From NCBI RefSeq assembly GCF_038008325.1, contig NZ_JBBOYW010000001.1:1540001-1604000 (forward strand): a stretch of DNA of 64,000 nucleotides, in the 5' to 3' direction. Source of the DNA: Lysinibacillus sp. FSL K6-0232. GTDB taxonomy: Bacteria; Bacillota; Bacilli; Bacillales_A; Planococcaceae. The first letter of the stretch is position 1; every line of letters begins with the position of its first letter. A program made the translations under genes and the position numbers. The notes beneath the pieces were generated by a model. It ran no database searches. It was given only the letters and a program-made list of their open reading frames with translations, and was not told the DNA's origin. Positions 8,408-17,157 of this stretch are shown here, piece after piece.

Positions 8408-8530
8408 TTAAAACCGTCCAATAAATAAATCGAAGCAGTATACCCAAAGTAAAATAATGATGATTCCAATCCCAAAAACTGCATAGAGTGAACCTTTTAA
8501 ATTGTCATCTGACTTCTTTTTGTTTGCCAT
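8408..8530 (-). CDS. cbaD: Cytochrome c oxidase subunit IIa (40-residue single-helix protein)
   Basis: This very short gene encodes 40 residues: a basic N-terminus (MANKKKSDDNLKGS), one membrane helix (LYAVFGIGIIIILLWVYC) and a short tail. It has a strong RBS (GGAGGGG) six bases before ATG 8530 and lies 24 bases before subunit II. In Thermus ba3 oxidase a similar single-helix subunit IIa is encoded first in the operon, and order and topology match here. The call rests on context and shape rather than strong sequence motifs. Confidence 0.8.
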   Translation of the reverse strand: MANKKKSDDNLKGSLYAVFGIGIIIILLWVYCFDLFIGRF

Positions 8531-8599
8531 TTTTGCCCCTCCTACGCTTTTATAATGATATTGCTTATTGCCATCATATAAAAATTCCTATCATTTTGA

Positions 8600-8615
8600 T
8601 GTGAAAAAAATCACA
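8600..8615. promoter_or_regulatory. Fnr/Crp-family binding site upstream of ba3 oxidase genes
   Basis: TGTGA-AAAAAA-TCACA is a perfect match to the Fnr/Crp-type palindrome TGTGA-N6-TCACA. A TATGAT -10 element on the minus strand lies at 8573-8578, predicting a start near 8566 and placing the site centre at about -41.5, the classic position for a class II activator. Confidence 0.7.
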
Positions 8616-8663
8616 CATCCACGTAAATAATGTGAAGAAAGTGTGAAAAATTAACAGCACAAA

Positions 8664-8702
8664 AAAATAAGCCATCTCAAACTATTTGAGATAGCTTATT
8701 GA
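8664..8702 (-). terminator. Terminator of the cheX-like gene
   Basis: Stem AATAAGC-ATCTCAAA / TTTGAGAT-GCTTATT with one internal mismatch and a 3-base loop; a run of T follows when read on the minus strand. Confidence 0.85.
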
Positions 8703-8753
8703 CTATAAATCTTGCAGGCAAATAACAGAACCGTAGCTTATGTGAAATCGTTC

Positions 8754-9218
8754 TTATTCTTCGTCTTCCTCAATTGTTAATAAAACTGTTAGAGCCCCAA
8801 TGCTGGGAATGGAAACTGGGAGAGCAAATGCTTTTTCAAAGCCGTATAATTTTGTATTGCCCACCATCACAGTTGGCGGTGTGATATCAATTTCTAAGCT
8901 TTCTTGCCCAACAGCTGTACATAAATTTCCTGCAATCATATTGCCAAATTCGCCCGTAAAGGACTCTAACATTTCGCCCTCCAAAGGCATACCGAACATT
9001 GTATTGCCAATCCCACTGAACACTTCAGGAGAGGAATCGATGATGACACGACCTTTTAAATCGCCAATTAAGCCAATTAGTACACCCATTTGCTGCTGTT
9101 GAAAGGGTTCAGAAATAATGCTAGGTGACTTTACTTCCATATCCATAGGAAGAATCGATTTTAAAGCATGGATCGTCCCGTTTAAAATAGTTTGAAAGTA
9201 CTTCGAATTACTCATCAT
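8754..9218 (-). CDS. cheX: CheX-like chemotaxis phosphatase (CheC/CheX/FliY family)
   Basis: The 154-residue protein matches the CheX fold, which dephosphorylates CheY-P. The catalytic helix with Glu and Asn three residues apart is present in FTGEFGNMIAGNL (about residues 86-98). The preceding GLIGDLKGRVIIDSS and the final strands (LPVSIPSIGALTVLLTIEE) also fit. There is a single catalytic helix as in CheX, rather than the two found in CheC. It stands alone, away from a chemotaxis operon. Start ATG 9218 (or 9215) follows an AAAGGATG RBS. Confidence 0.82.
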   Translation of the reverse strand: MMSNSKYFQTILNGTIHALKSILPMDMEVKSPSIISEPFQQQQMGVLIGLIGDLKGRVIIDSSPEVFSGIGNTMFGMPLEGEMLESFTGEFGNMIAGNLCTAVGQESLEIDITPPTVMVGNTKLYGFEKAFALPVSIPSIGALTVLLTIEEDEE

Positions 9219-9388
9219 TACCGCATCCTTTTTCCGACTTTTCTACATCTTACCATGTAAAAAGGGTAAGATGAAAGTATGTCTTGACGAATTAACATGA
9301 AATTTATATGATAAGAGTGAGAATGATTTTCAAATTCATCCGATATACATAAAAAGACTGAATTTTACGAGAAAAGGAGCGGTCAGCA

Positions 9389-9478
9389 ATGACATTCGTA
9401 TTGATTGGAGCGGCTGTAGCCATTTATATTGGGGTTGGGAAATACGTGGTAAAACAGGCAACTGCACATTTAAAATAA
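9389..9478 (+). CDS. 29-residue single-helix membrane peptide, unknown
   Basis: The short frame encodes MTFVLIGAAVAIYIGVGKYV followed by VKQATAHLK, a hydrophobic helix with a short basic tail. It is preceded by an RBS (AAAAGGAGCGG, 9373-9382) and followed within a few bases by an intrinsic terminator, so it has all the marks of a real monocistronic gene. No function can be assigned. Confidence 0.6.
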   Translation: MTFVLIGAAVAIYIGVGKYVVKQATAHLK

Positions 9479-9485
9479 AGCTTTG

Positions 9486-9520
9486 AAAGACATCGTCCAA
9501 ATACGGGCTATGTCTTTTTA
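9486..9520 (+). terminator. Terminator of the 29-residue peptide gene
   Basis: AAAGACAT / ATGTCTTT stem extended inside by GTCC/GGGC, followed by TTTTTA. Confidence 0.7.
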
Positions 9521-9705
9521 TATGGTAGCTAAGAATATTTTTAAAGTTGAACATTGCTGCCATTTATGTAGCTAAGTATATTGTATTTATAAACAAACAT
9601 ATCCACGTGTATGATTTTTGTGGAGGTTTGTTGAGAAAAATAAAATTGAAAATGGCATAATGGTGAAAATAGCGGCGTTTCTCAATAATTTTACAGCCAT
9701 CTACA

Positions 9706-10047
9706 TTATGCAAAATCCTCTTTTAAGCTTTTTAACCTTTTTTGAAGCGGCACGATGAGTCGAAAGGCAATTGGGCAACGGCTGCCATTTTCCATTAACA
9801 CGTAGCGGCTTTTAAAATTGAACTCCTTCACATTTTTTAAATGAATGATAAAGCTTTTATGGCAGCGGAAAAAATGGTCATCTAAATAGGCTAAATCCTT
9901 TAAAGCGCCATAAAAGGAATAGTGTCCATTGCGCTCATATAGCTCAAGCTTATGTGGCTGGGACCTAAAGGAAGTATGGGCATTCATCACATGGCTATTT
10001 ATTACATCTACATATGGCGAAGGGCTGGGAAGGAGAGCGTATAGCAT
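9706..10047 (-). CDS. Stand-alone LytTR DNA-binding protein or truncated response regulator
   Basis: The 113 residues are almost entirely a LytTR domain, the DNA-binding module of AgrA/LytR-type response regulators: KLELYERNGHYSFYGALKDL, then the hallmark FFRCHKSFIIHLKNVKEF. No receiver domain precedes it; an in-frame stop lies 12 bases before the ATG. No good RBS is visible at ATG 10047, which favours a remnant of a larger regulator, although free-standing LytTR regulators do exist. It is transcribed away from the dynamin gene and its targets are unknown. Confidence 0.6.
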   Translation of the reverse strand: MLYALLPSPSPYVDVINSHVMNAHTSFRSQPHKLELYERNGHYSFYGALKDLAYLDDHFFRCHKSFIIHLKNVKEFNFKSRYVLMENGSRCPIAFRLIVPLQKRLKSLKEDFA

Positions 10048-10217
10048 GGCTTTGGCATTATTTTATTTAATCAAATATTTGTGAACTTAGTGATTGCAGG
10101 GCTTCATTCATACGCATAATACAAACCGTTTGTTGTTAAATTAGTGTTATACATTGCAAGTCGAATCATGTAGAATACTAAATATGAATAATGAAATAAG
10201 AAGGGGTTACTTTTCGT

Positions 10218-13200
10218 ATGAAAGATTTTGAACAGCAATTGGAAGGGCTATTAAAGCAAGCCTCATTGCAATACATAATATATCAGCATAATGGTGATAC
10301 AGAGCGCATGGATAAAACATCACTTTTTGCTCGAAAAATTCAGCAAAAAGAGTATGTGATTGGCTTTGCAGGCCATTTCTCTGCAGGGAAATCAAGTATG
10401 ATTAATGCGCTGTCTGGTGAAAATCTACTGGCATCTAGTCCAATTCCAACAAGTGCGAACATCGTAAAAGTCCATAAATCAGAGGAAGACTATGCGATTG
10501 TTTACATGCACAATGAAAAGCCTGTAAAATTTGAGGCTGGCTATGATTTTAAAACAGTAAAAGAGCTAAGTAAAAATGGGGATTTAGTGTCACAGATTGA
10601 GATTGGACACAGTGCCTCTACACTACCACTAGGTGTCACTGTAATGGATACGCCAGGGGTAGACTCCACAGATGATGCACACCGCATGTCAACGGAATCA
10701 GCATTACATATTGCTGATATCGTATTTTATACAATGGACTACAACCATGTGCAGTCGGAATTAAATTTCCAATTCACAAAGCAATTAATGAAATATAATC
10801 CAAATGTTTATTTAATTGTCAATATGATTGATAAGCATAAAGATAATGAATTGAGCTTCGAAGAATTTAAAGCAACTGTTCATCAATCCTTTGCAGCATG
10901 GGGTGTTGTACCGAAGGGTGTTTTCTTCACATCATTAAGAGAGCCTGAACATCCACATAATGATTTTGAGGCAGTAAAGAAAATCGTGATGGACAGTATG
11001 AATGATTGGCAGGAGCAGCTTGTACAAACAGCTACGAATACATTGCGTTTATTGCAAAGCGAGCATGACAATTATTTAATGGAAGAAAGACAGGATCGTT
11101 TAGCAATTGATGAAGAAATTTTAAGTGCGGATGACTGGGCACACCATCAAGATATTTTAGAGCAATACAATAAATTAAATCGTCAGGTTGAGCTATTTTC
11201 TATTGAGGCATGGAATGAAACATTTGAGGAGCAGCGCAAGGAATTACTTGCCAATGCTGCCATTATGCCAGCCGATTTACGTGACCGCTTGCGTCTATAT
11301 TTAGAAAGCATGCAGGAGGGCTTTAAAGTAGGGGGCTTCTTTTCGGCGAAGAAAAAAACAGAGGAAGAGCGTAACCGCCGTAAAGAGGATGCCTATAACG
11401 CCTATCAAAATGTTGTGCATGCGCAAATTACAGGTCATTTAAAAGGGCTCATGAAAAAGGCATTGAAGGATGTTGGTGCATTAAATGAAGAGCGTGCGAC
11501 GTCTATTGATGGCTACACGTTTGACCTGCCCTTCTCATTAATTGAGCAGCAAGTGCAAACAGGGTCAATATTGACAGGTGATGCCGTATTAAACTTTGCG
11601 AATCGTGTGGCAGAGGCGACCAAGCGTTACTTTATTCAGGAAACGGATCGCTGGAAAGATGAGCAGGCAGCAACACTTGAAGCAGTAGCAACAGAAGCGG
11701 CTGCACCATCCAAGCTAAAAATGGCAGCTATGCAGGCGAAGGTGGATGCGATTCGTGCTGTGCTGGAAATCGAAGGCTATCAGCAATATAGTGCAAGCAT
11801 TATGCACCAAGCAAGCAATGAAGTGCGTCAAATTGCCAACCAACAGCTTGTAGCATGGGAAAATGCCTTTAAGCAAGATTTAGCAGATATTCGTTTATTT
11901 GATGAATCCATGCTAAAGCCAAAGGAGGAAGTTGTTCAGCAGGAGGAAGTACAGCAAGCAGTAGCGACAGTAAGCCTTCCAATAGATGGTGTGATTCAAC
12001 GGGCACTGCATACAGCTAAGGCGGTAAAAGAGGTACAAGGCTTTGCAGAGGTTGCTCAATATCTTGAGCATAAAGTGGAACGCTTACAGAAAAAGGACTT
12101 TACGATTGCTTTATTTGGGGCATTTAGTGCAGGGAAATCATCCTTCTCGAATGCCTTGATGGGTGCGAAGGTATTACCTGTATCGCCCAACCCTACTACA
12201 GCAGCTATTAATAAAATACGCCCTGTAACGCCTGAGCATCCACATGAAACAGCAGATGTCCAGCTAAAAACAGCGGAGCAAATGCTAGAGGATATTCAGG
12301 GCTCCTATGTGGCGATTGGCTTGTCTGTGTCTTCATTGGAGGAGGCATTTAATCGTGCGGATGAAGGGCTTGCCGTTCAGCTAACGGATGAGCGTTTAAA
12401 TGTGCATAAATCATTTATTCGTGCCTATAAGGAAGGCTATCCAACGTTTAAATCTGAGCTTGGTACAGTTATTCGTGTTGATCGAGAAGAGTTTGAAAAA
12501 TTTGTTGCACAAGAAAATAAATCATGCTTTGTGGATAATATCGACTTCTATTATGATAGCCCATTAACACGAATGGGCGTTACATTGGTGGATACACCGG
12601 GAGCCGATTCCATTAATGCTCGTCATACAGGGGTAGCCTTTGAATATATTCGTAATGCCGATGCCATCCTATTTATTACGTACTATAATCATGCCTTTGC
12701 CAAAGCAGACCGTGAGTTTTTAATTCAGCTTGGTCGTGTAAAAGATGCATTTGAGCTCGATAAAATGTTCTTTATTGTCAATGCGATTGACTTGGCAACA
12801 ACAGAGGAGGAGCAGGAAGACGTTAAGGACTATGTTCGCTCAGAGCTACAGCGCTTCGGTATTCGTTTCCCACGATTGTATGGTGTATCCAGTCTGTTGG
12901 CATTAAAGGAAAAAGTAGAGGGCACTGACTTAACATCAGGGATGCCACCGTTTGAGGAAGATTTCCATACATTCTTAAATGATGAATTAAGCGCATTAGC
13001 TGTCCAAGCGCTTGCAGAGGAAGTCGATAAAACCGAGCAACGTCTAGCCGATTTAATCGCACAGACAGAGGACAACTTAAAGCGTAAGGATGAACGCTTA
13101 GAGGAGTTAGCAGTACTTGAGCAGCATATTCAATCGAAATTTAGCGAGCTGAACACAAGCATGCTAGAAAGTGAAACAAAGCAGGAGCTAGATGAGCTAC

Positions 13201-13829
13201 TGTACTATGTGCTACAGCGTGTTTATTATCGTTATCCTGAGTTCTTTAAGGAAGGCTATAATCCTTCAACATTTGCTGCCATGCCCGCACAGCAAGCGCT
13301 GGAGCATGCTTTGAAGGAAGTATTACAAAGCTTACGTTTTGATTTTACACAGGAAATGCGTGTCACAAACTTCCGCTTATCGCAATTTATTAGCAAAAAG
13401 ATGCAGCAGCGCTTTAAAGATGAAGTACGTGAGCTAAAAGAGCTAAACCGTAGCTTCTCATTCTTAGCCTTTGAATCGTCCGAGCCTAATTTACTTGATT
13501 TCGATGGTCCATTTACGGATGCTTCAAAATATGCAAGTGTTAAATCACACTTCCGCAATCAAAAAGCATTCTTTGAGAAAAATGAGAAAGTAAAATTAAG
13601 TGAGGCGTTAGAGGCATTAACAAAGCCAGATGCACAGGAGTATTTAGATGCACAAAAGGTTTCCCTTATGACTTGGGCGATTACCTTTATTGCAGAGGAA
13701 GCAGAGAATTTACGTCAATATATTTATCATCAAGCACTTGAACAAATTGATACAGAAAGACAGGCATTGCAAGAAGAAAGCCGTTTAGCTTCTTGGAAAG
13801 CGATTTATGCACAACTACAATATGCATGA
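10218..13829 (+). CDS. dynA: Two-headed bacterial dynamin-like GTPase
   Basis: At 1203 residues this is a fused dynamin of the DynA type, which binds and tethers or fuses membranes. It has two complete GTPase heads. Head 1 has GHFSAGKSS at residues 52-60 and DTPGVDSTDD, with NMIDKHKDN as the G4 region. Head 2 has GAFSAGKSS at residues 634-642 and DTPGADS, with NAIDLA as G4. Long helical stretches rich in Glu, Gln and Lys follow each head, as expected for stalk regions. An AAGGGG RBS lies 11 bases before ATG 10218, which is rather distant. The rhodanese gene starts 11 bases after its stop. Confidence 0.93.
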   Translation: MKDFEQQLEGLLKQASLQYIIYQHNGDTERMDKTSLFARKIQQKEYVIGFAGHFSAGKSSMINALSGENLLASSPIPTSANIVKVHKSEEDYAIVYMHNEKPVKFEAGYDFKTVKELSKNGDLVSQIEIGHSASTLPLGVTVMDTPGVDSTDDAHRMSTESALHIADIVFYTMDYNHVQSELNFQFTKQLMKYNPNVYLIVNMIDKHKDNELSFEEFKATVHQSFAAWGVVPKGVFFTSLREPEHPHNDFEAVKKIVMDSMNDWQEQLVQTATNTLRLLQSEHDNYLMEERQDRLAIDEEILSADDWAHHQDILEQYNKLNRQVELFSIEAWNETFEEQRKELLANAAIMPADLRDRLRLYLESMQEGFKVGGFFSAKKKTEEERNRRKEDAYNAYQNVVHAQITGHLKGLMKKALKDVGALNEERATSIDGYTFDLPFSLIEQQVQTGSILTGDAVLNFANRVAEATKRYFIQETDRWKDEQAATLEAVATEAAAPSKLKMAAMQAKVDAIRAVLEIEGYQQYSASIMHQASNEVRQIANQQLVAWENAFKQDLADIRLFDESMLKPKEEVVQQEEVQQAVATVSLPIDGVIQRALHTAKAVKEVQGFAEVAQYLEHKVERLQKKDFTIALFGAFSAGKSSFSNALMGAKVLPVSPNPTTAAINKIRPVTPEHPHETADVQLKTAEQMLEDIQGSYVAIGLSVSSLEEAFNRADEGLAVQLTDERLNVHKSFIRAYKEGYPTFKSELGTVIRVDREEFEKFVAQENKSCFVDNIDFYYDSPLTRMGVTLVDTPGADSINARHTGVAFEYIRNADAILFITYYNHAFAKADREFLIQLGRVKDAFELDKMFFIVNAIDLATTEEEQEDVKDYVRSELQRFGIRFPRLYGVSSLLALKEKVEGTDLTSGMPPFEEDFHTFLNDELSALAVQALAEEVDKTEQRLADLIAQTEDNLKRKDERLEELAVLEQHIQSKFSELNTSMLESETKQELDELLYYVLQRVYYRYPEFFKEGYNPSTFAAMPAQQALEHALKEVLQSLRFDFTQEMRVTNFRLSQFISKKMQQRFKDEVRELKELNRSFSFLAFESSEPNLLDFDGPFTDASKYASVKSHFRNQKAFFEKNEKVKLSEALEALTKPDAQEYLDAQKVSLMTWAITFIAEEAENLRQYIYHQALEQIDTERQALQEESRLASWKAIYAQLQYA

Positions 13830-13839
13830 GGTGGTTCAT

Positions 13840-14634
13840 TTGGGAAAAGTATTCAAAACAGTGGATGATATTCAGTTGGATGGTGTCCGCTTTATCGATG
13901 CCCGCTACGATTTACAAAATAAAGAGGCTGGCAGAAAAGCATTTGAAGAGGGGCATGCAACAGGAGCGGTTTATCTTGATTTAGAGCAGCAGCTATCAGA
14001 TATGGATAGCAAAGAGGGGCGTCACCCAATGCCAAGCAAGGAAAAATTGGCATCGGTCTTTCAGGAGCTAGGCTTACGCTATGAGGATCAAATTGTTGTA
14101 TATGACCAAGGAGCTGCACCATTCGCCCCACGCGCATGGTGGATGCTCACTTATGCTGGCTTTCCAAACGTAATAATTGTTAATGGTGGTGCACCTGCAC
14201 TCGAAGCCAAAATGCCATTTACGAAGGATGTTATTAAATATCCTCCAACAAAGATTGACTTTGTATGGCGAGATGAGCTGTATGCGCCAAGACAAGCTGT
14301 GAAAGCCATTGTGGATGGCGAGGTACAAGCAACTTTACTCGATGCACGTGCGGCTGAACGCTACCGTGGAGAAGTAGAGCCATTGGATAAGGTAGCAGGG
14401 CATATTCCAACAGCGAAAAACTTTGATTGGGAGCAGTTAAAGGTAGATGGACAATTAAAGGCAAACGATGCATTGCGCCAAAAAGTGGCACGCGATGAGC
14501 ATATCGTTGTCTATTGCGGTAGCGGCGTTACAGCCTCACCATTGTATGCGGTGTTAGCAGATGAAGGCTATGATAATATCCAATTATATGTAGGTAGCTT
14601 TAGTGATTGGATTACAGAATATGATGTAGAATAA
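13840..14634 (+). CDS. Two-domain thiosulfate/3-mercaptopyruvate sulfurtransferase (rhodanese)
   Basis: The protein has tandem rhodanese domains and transfers sulfane sulfur to cyanide or thiols. The C-terminal active-site loop is VVYCGSGVTAS, with the Cys as persulfide carrier. The N-terminal domain keeps FIDARYD and YDQGAAPFAPRAWWML but lacks the active Cys, as usual. TTG at 13840 is the preferred start, because a TGAGGTGG RBS (13827-13834, overlapping the dynA stop) sits five bases before it; an ATG at 13807 lies inside dynA and has no RBS. This gives 264 residues. It is probably co-transcribed with dynA, though no functional link is known. Confidence 0.9.
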   Translation: MGKVFKTVDDIQLDGVRFIDARYDLQNKEAGRKAFEEGHATGAVYLDLEQQLSDMDSKEGRHPMPSKEKLASVFQELGLRYEDQIVVYDQGAAPFAPRAWWMLTYAGFPNVIIVNGGAPALEAKMPFTKDVIKYPPTKIDFVWRDELYAPRQAVKAIVDGEVQATLLDARAAERYRGEVEPLDKVAGHIPTAKNFDWEQLKVDGQLKANDALRQKVARDEHIVVYCGSGVTASPLYAVLADEGYDNIQLYVGSFSDWITEYDVE

Positions 14635-14663
14635 AAAACGCTCACATTCGTGGGCGTTTTTTT
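14635..14663 (+). terminator. Terminator after rhodanese
   Basis: ACGCTCAC / GTGGGCGT stem (one G-U pair), loop ATTC, A-run before and a T7 run after. Confidence 0.9.
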
Positions 14664-14671
14664 ATGGGGAT

Positions 14672-14776
14672 GGATAGAACAGCAAAAGTGACGGATAGCA
14701 CCCCAAATGTGGCGGATAGAACAGTAAAAGTGAGGGATAGCATCTCAAATGTGATGGATAGAACCCAAAATTTATA
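14672..14776. repeat. Intergenic array of five 21-nt repeats with 42-nt superperiod
   Basis: Five units each begin with GGATAG at exact 21-base steps (14672, 14693, 14714, 14735, 14756). Odd units read GGATAGAAC and even units GGATAGCA, so the real repeat is 42 nt with two halves. The last unit is degenerate. The array lies between the rhodanese terminator and the RBS of the next gene. Confidence 0.9.
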
Positions 14777-14805
14777 TGATAAAATAGTAGAGTAGGAGGG
14801 GAACT

Positions 14806-15579
14806 ATGGGGAATTTTAAACAGGTAGTAGCGATAGGGGTAATTATGCTGTTGCTGCTTGGCAATAGTATAGTGTATGTTCACCATCAATTAGCACAGCC
14901 AATAACAGTGCCGCTTATTCAAGATTTTTATCGTAGCAATGATAGTCACCATTTTAAAATTCATTATATAACAAATAAAAGTGATCAGCGCTTCGTGACC
15001 CATTTAGAAACAGGTTCTCTTATTTTACTGGAAGAAACAAGTGGTACAACAGATATAATAGAAGAAAATGCGCATCAAGTGGTGCGGGTAGCTTATTTTA
15101 GTGGTAACAATCAGGAAATCGATGCCTTGCTGCATAGCAAGCAAGTGTCTTTAGTGCTGAGTGATGGAGAACGACTAACGGCAGCATTGGGCTTAGCATG
15201 GGAGGAGCCTCGTCAACAAGGTGATTATTTTCTGGCATCATCTGGCAGTAGCAATGGGGATACCGCTGTCACCTATAAGGTAGCACAGAATACAAGTATT
15301 CAGACAGTTCATATACCTGCATGCTTAAAGTCCCGTGTGAACTTTAAGCATGTGGAGGTCGATGGTAAGCAATATAAGGAAGAGGATTTTCCGATTGCTG
15401 TGAACGAGGGGCAAACGTTAAATATAGCATTTCAGATTAATGAATCAGCGGCGGATGTTTCTGCAACGGTAAGTGTTAGTGGCCCAGACCATGTATGGCC
15501 AGTATCTGTAATCCGAGATGCTCCCTTTCATCTAGAAAGTATACAAAAGGAGTTGCAACAGGATGATTGTTATGGCTGA
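14806..15579 (+). CDS. Unknown membrane-anchored extracytoplasmic protein
   Basis: The 257 residues start with a signal anchor (about residues 6-24, VVAIGVIMLLLLGNSIVYV) and continue as a beta-rich soluble region with no family that I recognise. The RBS AGGAGGGG precedes ATG 14806. It overlaps the next gene, a polytopic membrane protein, by 17 bases, which suggests the two proteins are made together and may interact. No cysteine pair, protease or sugar-binding motif stands out. Confidence 0.75.
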   Translation: MGNFKQVVAIGVIMLLLLGNSIVYVHHQLAQPITVPLIQDFYRSNDSHHFKIHYITNKSDQRFVTHLETGSLILLEETSGTTDIIEENAHQVVRVAYFSGNNQEIDALLHSKQVSLVLSDGERLTAALGLAWEEPRQQGDYFLASSGSSNGDTAVTYKVAQNTSIQTVHIPACLKSRVNFKHVEVDGKQYKEEDFPIAVNEGQTLNIAFQINESAADVSATVSVSGPDHVWPVSVIRDAPFHLESIQKELQQDDCYG

Positions 15580-16117
15580 TAAGTGTCAACAATTACAGCT
15601 TTTGAAATGGCTATTGATTGCACTAGGCTGCAAGCTTGTGCTATTGAATATGATACCGTTTGCTTATTGTTTGCAACAATTGATTTTTTACGGTGCATGT
15701 ATAAAGGCTTTCACGTATTGCCCGAGAAAAACATGGATGAACTATTTACTGATTAGCGATATGGTCTTACTGATAATGTATATATTACGAATGACTACAT
15801 TCACAGGTACATGGTATTTCGTCCTAAGTATCCTCATTGAATTATTGATTATTCTTGAATTAAGTAAAACAGTTGCAGCGATTGAACAGCGCTATTACGG
15901 ACAGGCTTCGACACCACGTATAATGAAAAGCTATCAATGGCTTGTGCTAGTAGTGGCAGCGAGCTGGACATTTCTAATGAATATTGACTCTTTTACTGCT
16001 TCTATCATAGTGCTTATTGGTGTTATGGTACTATTAGCAGTAAAAATTCGTTTGTTCCTTCATATACACGATGTAAGAAAATATATAAAAGTAGCTACCC
16101 ATGTGAAGGCTTCCTGA
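15563..16117 (+). CDS. Unknown polytopic membrane protein
   Basis: The 184 residues contain about five or six hydrophobic segments and a basic C-terminus (RLFLHIHDVRKYIKVATHVK). I do not recognise the family. ATG 15563 sits ten bases after AAGGAG inside the previous gene; an in-frame ATG at 15572 is a less likely start. The overlap with the upstream secreted-type gene supports a two-component membrane unit of unknown function. Confidence 0.7.
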   Translation: MIVMADKCQQLQLLKWLLIALGCKLVLLNMIPFAYCLQQLIFYGACIKAFTYCPRKTWMNYLLISDMVLLIMYILRMTTFTGTWYFVLSILIELLIILELSKTVAAIEQRYYGQASTPRIMKSYQWLVLVVAASWTFLMNIDSFTASIIVLIGVMVLLAVKIRLFLHIHDVRKYIKVATHVKAS

Positions 16118-16171
16118 AAATGACTCGCTATTCATTTTATGCTACACTTTGGTAAAAAGGGGGAACGTAGG

Positions 16172-17002
16172 ATGTTTAAGCGTGAAACAAGCATAAAGGT
16201 GGAGCAGCACAGTGATGTACAATGTGCACATGGAAAAATAGCCGTTCAAGGCTTTGGGATGGGTGTTTATAGTTTCTTTGTGGATGGTTTATTAATTGAT
16301 ACGGGCTCTGCTTCATTGGCACAGGAATTTCAGCCATTTTTTAAGGATTTACCGATCGAACAAATCGCATTAACGCATTCTCATGAGGATCATACAGGCA
16401 ATGCTGCTTGGCTACAACAGCATATGGATGTCCCCATTTATCTACATCATGAGTCTATCCAGAGCTGTGCAAAGGATGGGGTATATCCATTGTATCGGCA
16501 AGCATTATGGGGAGAGCGTCCAGCCTTTACGGCACAACCATTTGGCTCAACCTTGCAAACAGCAACAGCCATATGGGATATTATTGAAACACCTGGCCAT
16601 ACGACCGATCATCTAGCTTTCTATAATCGTGAAGCAGGTGCAATGTTTACAGGTGATCTATATGTTCAAACAAAAACAAAGGTTGTCTTGGATGAAGAAA
16701 ATATTGTTCATACATTAGCATCTTTAAAAAAATTATTAAACTATGATTTTCAGGAAGTTTATTGCTGTCATGCGGGCTATCTTGCAGATGGACGCAAGCG
16801 AATAGTTGAAAAAATTACGTATATTGAAGAAATGGAGGCTAAGGTCCGCCAGCTTTTTGAGCGTGGCTATTCCGTAGAGGAAATAACTAAAAGTATTGTC
16901 CCGCGTGATTACCCTATAACACATGTATCCGAGGAGCAATGGTCTTCCAAGCATATGATAACCGCTTTTATTCATCACTTTACACAAGAGTCCTATCGCT
17001 AG
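16172..17002 (+). CDS. MBL-fold (metallo-beta-lactamase superfamily) hydrolase
   Basis: The metal-binding motif THSHEDHTGNAAWL (HxHxDH) is intact, followed by ETPGHTTDHLAFY and FTGDLYV, which supply the remaining metal ligands of the fold. It resembles the broad glyoxalase-II/hydrolase group; the substrate is unknown. ATG 16172 is favoured, eight bases after an AAGGGGG RBS, giving 276 residues. Its stop codon lies inside a perfect terminator hairpin. Confidence 0.88.
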   Translation: MFKRETSIKVEQHSDVQCAHGKIAVQGFGMGVYSFFVDGLLIDTGSASLAQEFQPFFKDLPIEQIALTHSHEDHTGNAAWLQQHMDVPIYLHHESIQSCAKDGVYPLYRQALWGERPAFTAQPFGSTLQTATAIWDIIETPGHTTDHLAFYNREAGAMFTGDLYVQTKTKVVLDEENIVHTLASLKKLLNYDFQEVYCCHAGYLADGRKRIVEKITYIEEMEAKVRQLFERGYSVEEITKSIVPRDYPITHVSEEQWSSKHMITAFIHHFTQESYR

Positions 17003-17015
17003 GGCTCTTTTTTTA
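16986..17015 (+). terminator. Terminator overlapping the MBL-fold stop codon
   Basis: Stem AAGAGTCCTA / TAGGGCTCTT (one G-T pair), loop TCGC, followed by seven or more T. Confidence 0.88.
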
Positions 17016-17139
17016 TCCCGTATTAACAGAGTGTAAGCCCCCCACTGGTTGAAGCTTCACTTTATGTCTAAAACTTTGTGAAAAAATGTGAAGAAAATGT
17101 GACAAATCCAGTCACCACAATGGATGCGCTTACATAAGT

Positions 17140-17157
17140 TTGTGAAAAATTTCTCAA
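17140..17157. promoter_or_regulatory. Rex- or Fnr-like palindrome upstream of malic enzyme
   Basis: TTGTGAA-N4-TTCTCAA differs by one base from a Rex-type palindrome, and the inner TGTGA-N6-TCTCA by one base from an Fnr site. It lies within a 420-base gene-free stretch (17003-17423) that also has several TGTGA copies. Confidence 0.35.

Noticed and set aside
12823-13558. Several minus-strand frames within the dynamin gene
   Set aside because: They are shadow frames antisense to a well-supported 1203-residue protein.
14672-14776. CRISPR-like array
   Set aside because: Units are contiguous without unique spacers, only 21 nt long, and no cas genes are near.
14662-14889. Minus-strand open frame with a seven-residue repeat (YPSLLLFYPP-like)
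   Set aside because: The periodic protein arises because the DNA repeat is 21 nt; there is no RBS and it overlaps the start of the plus-strand gene.
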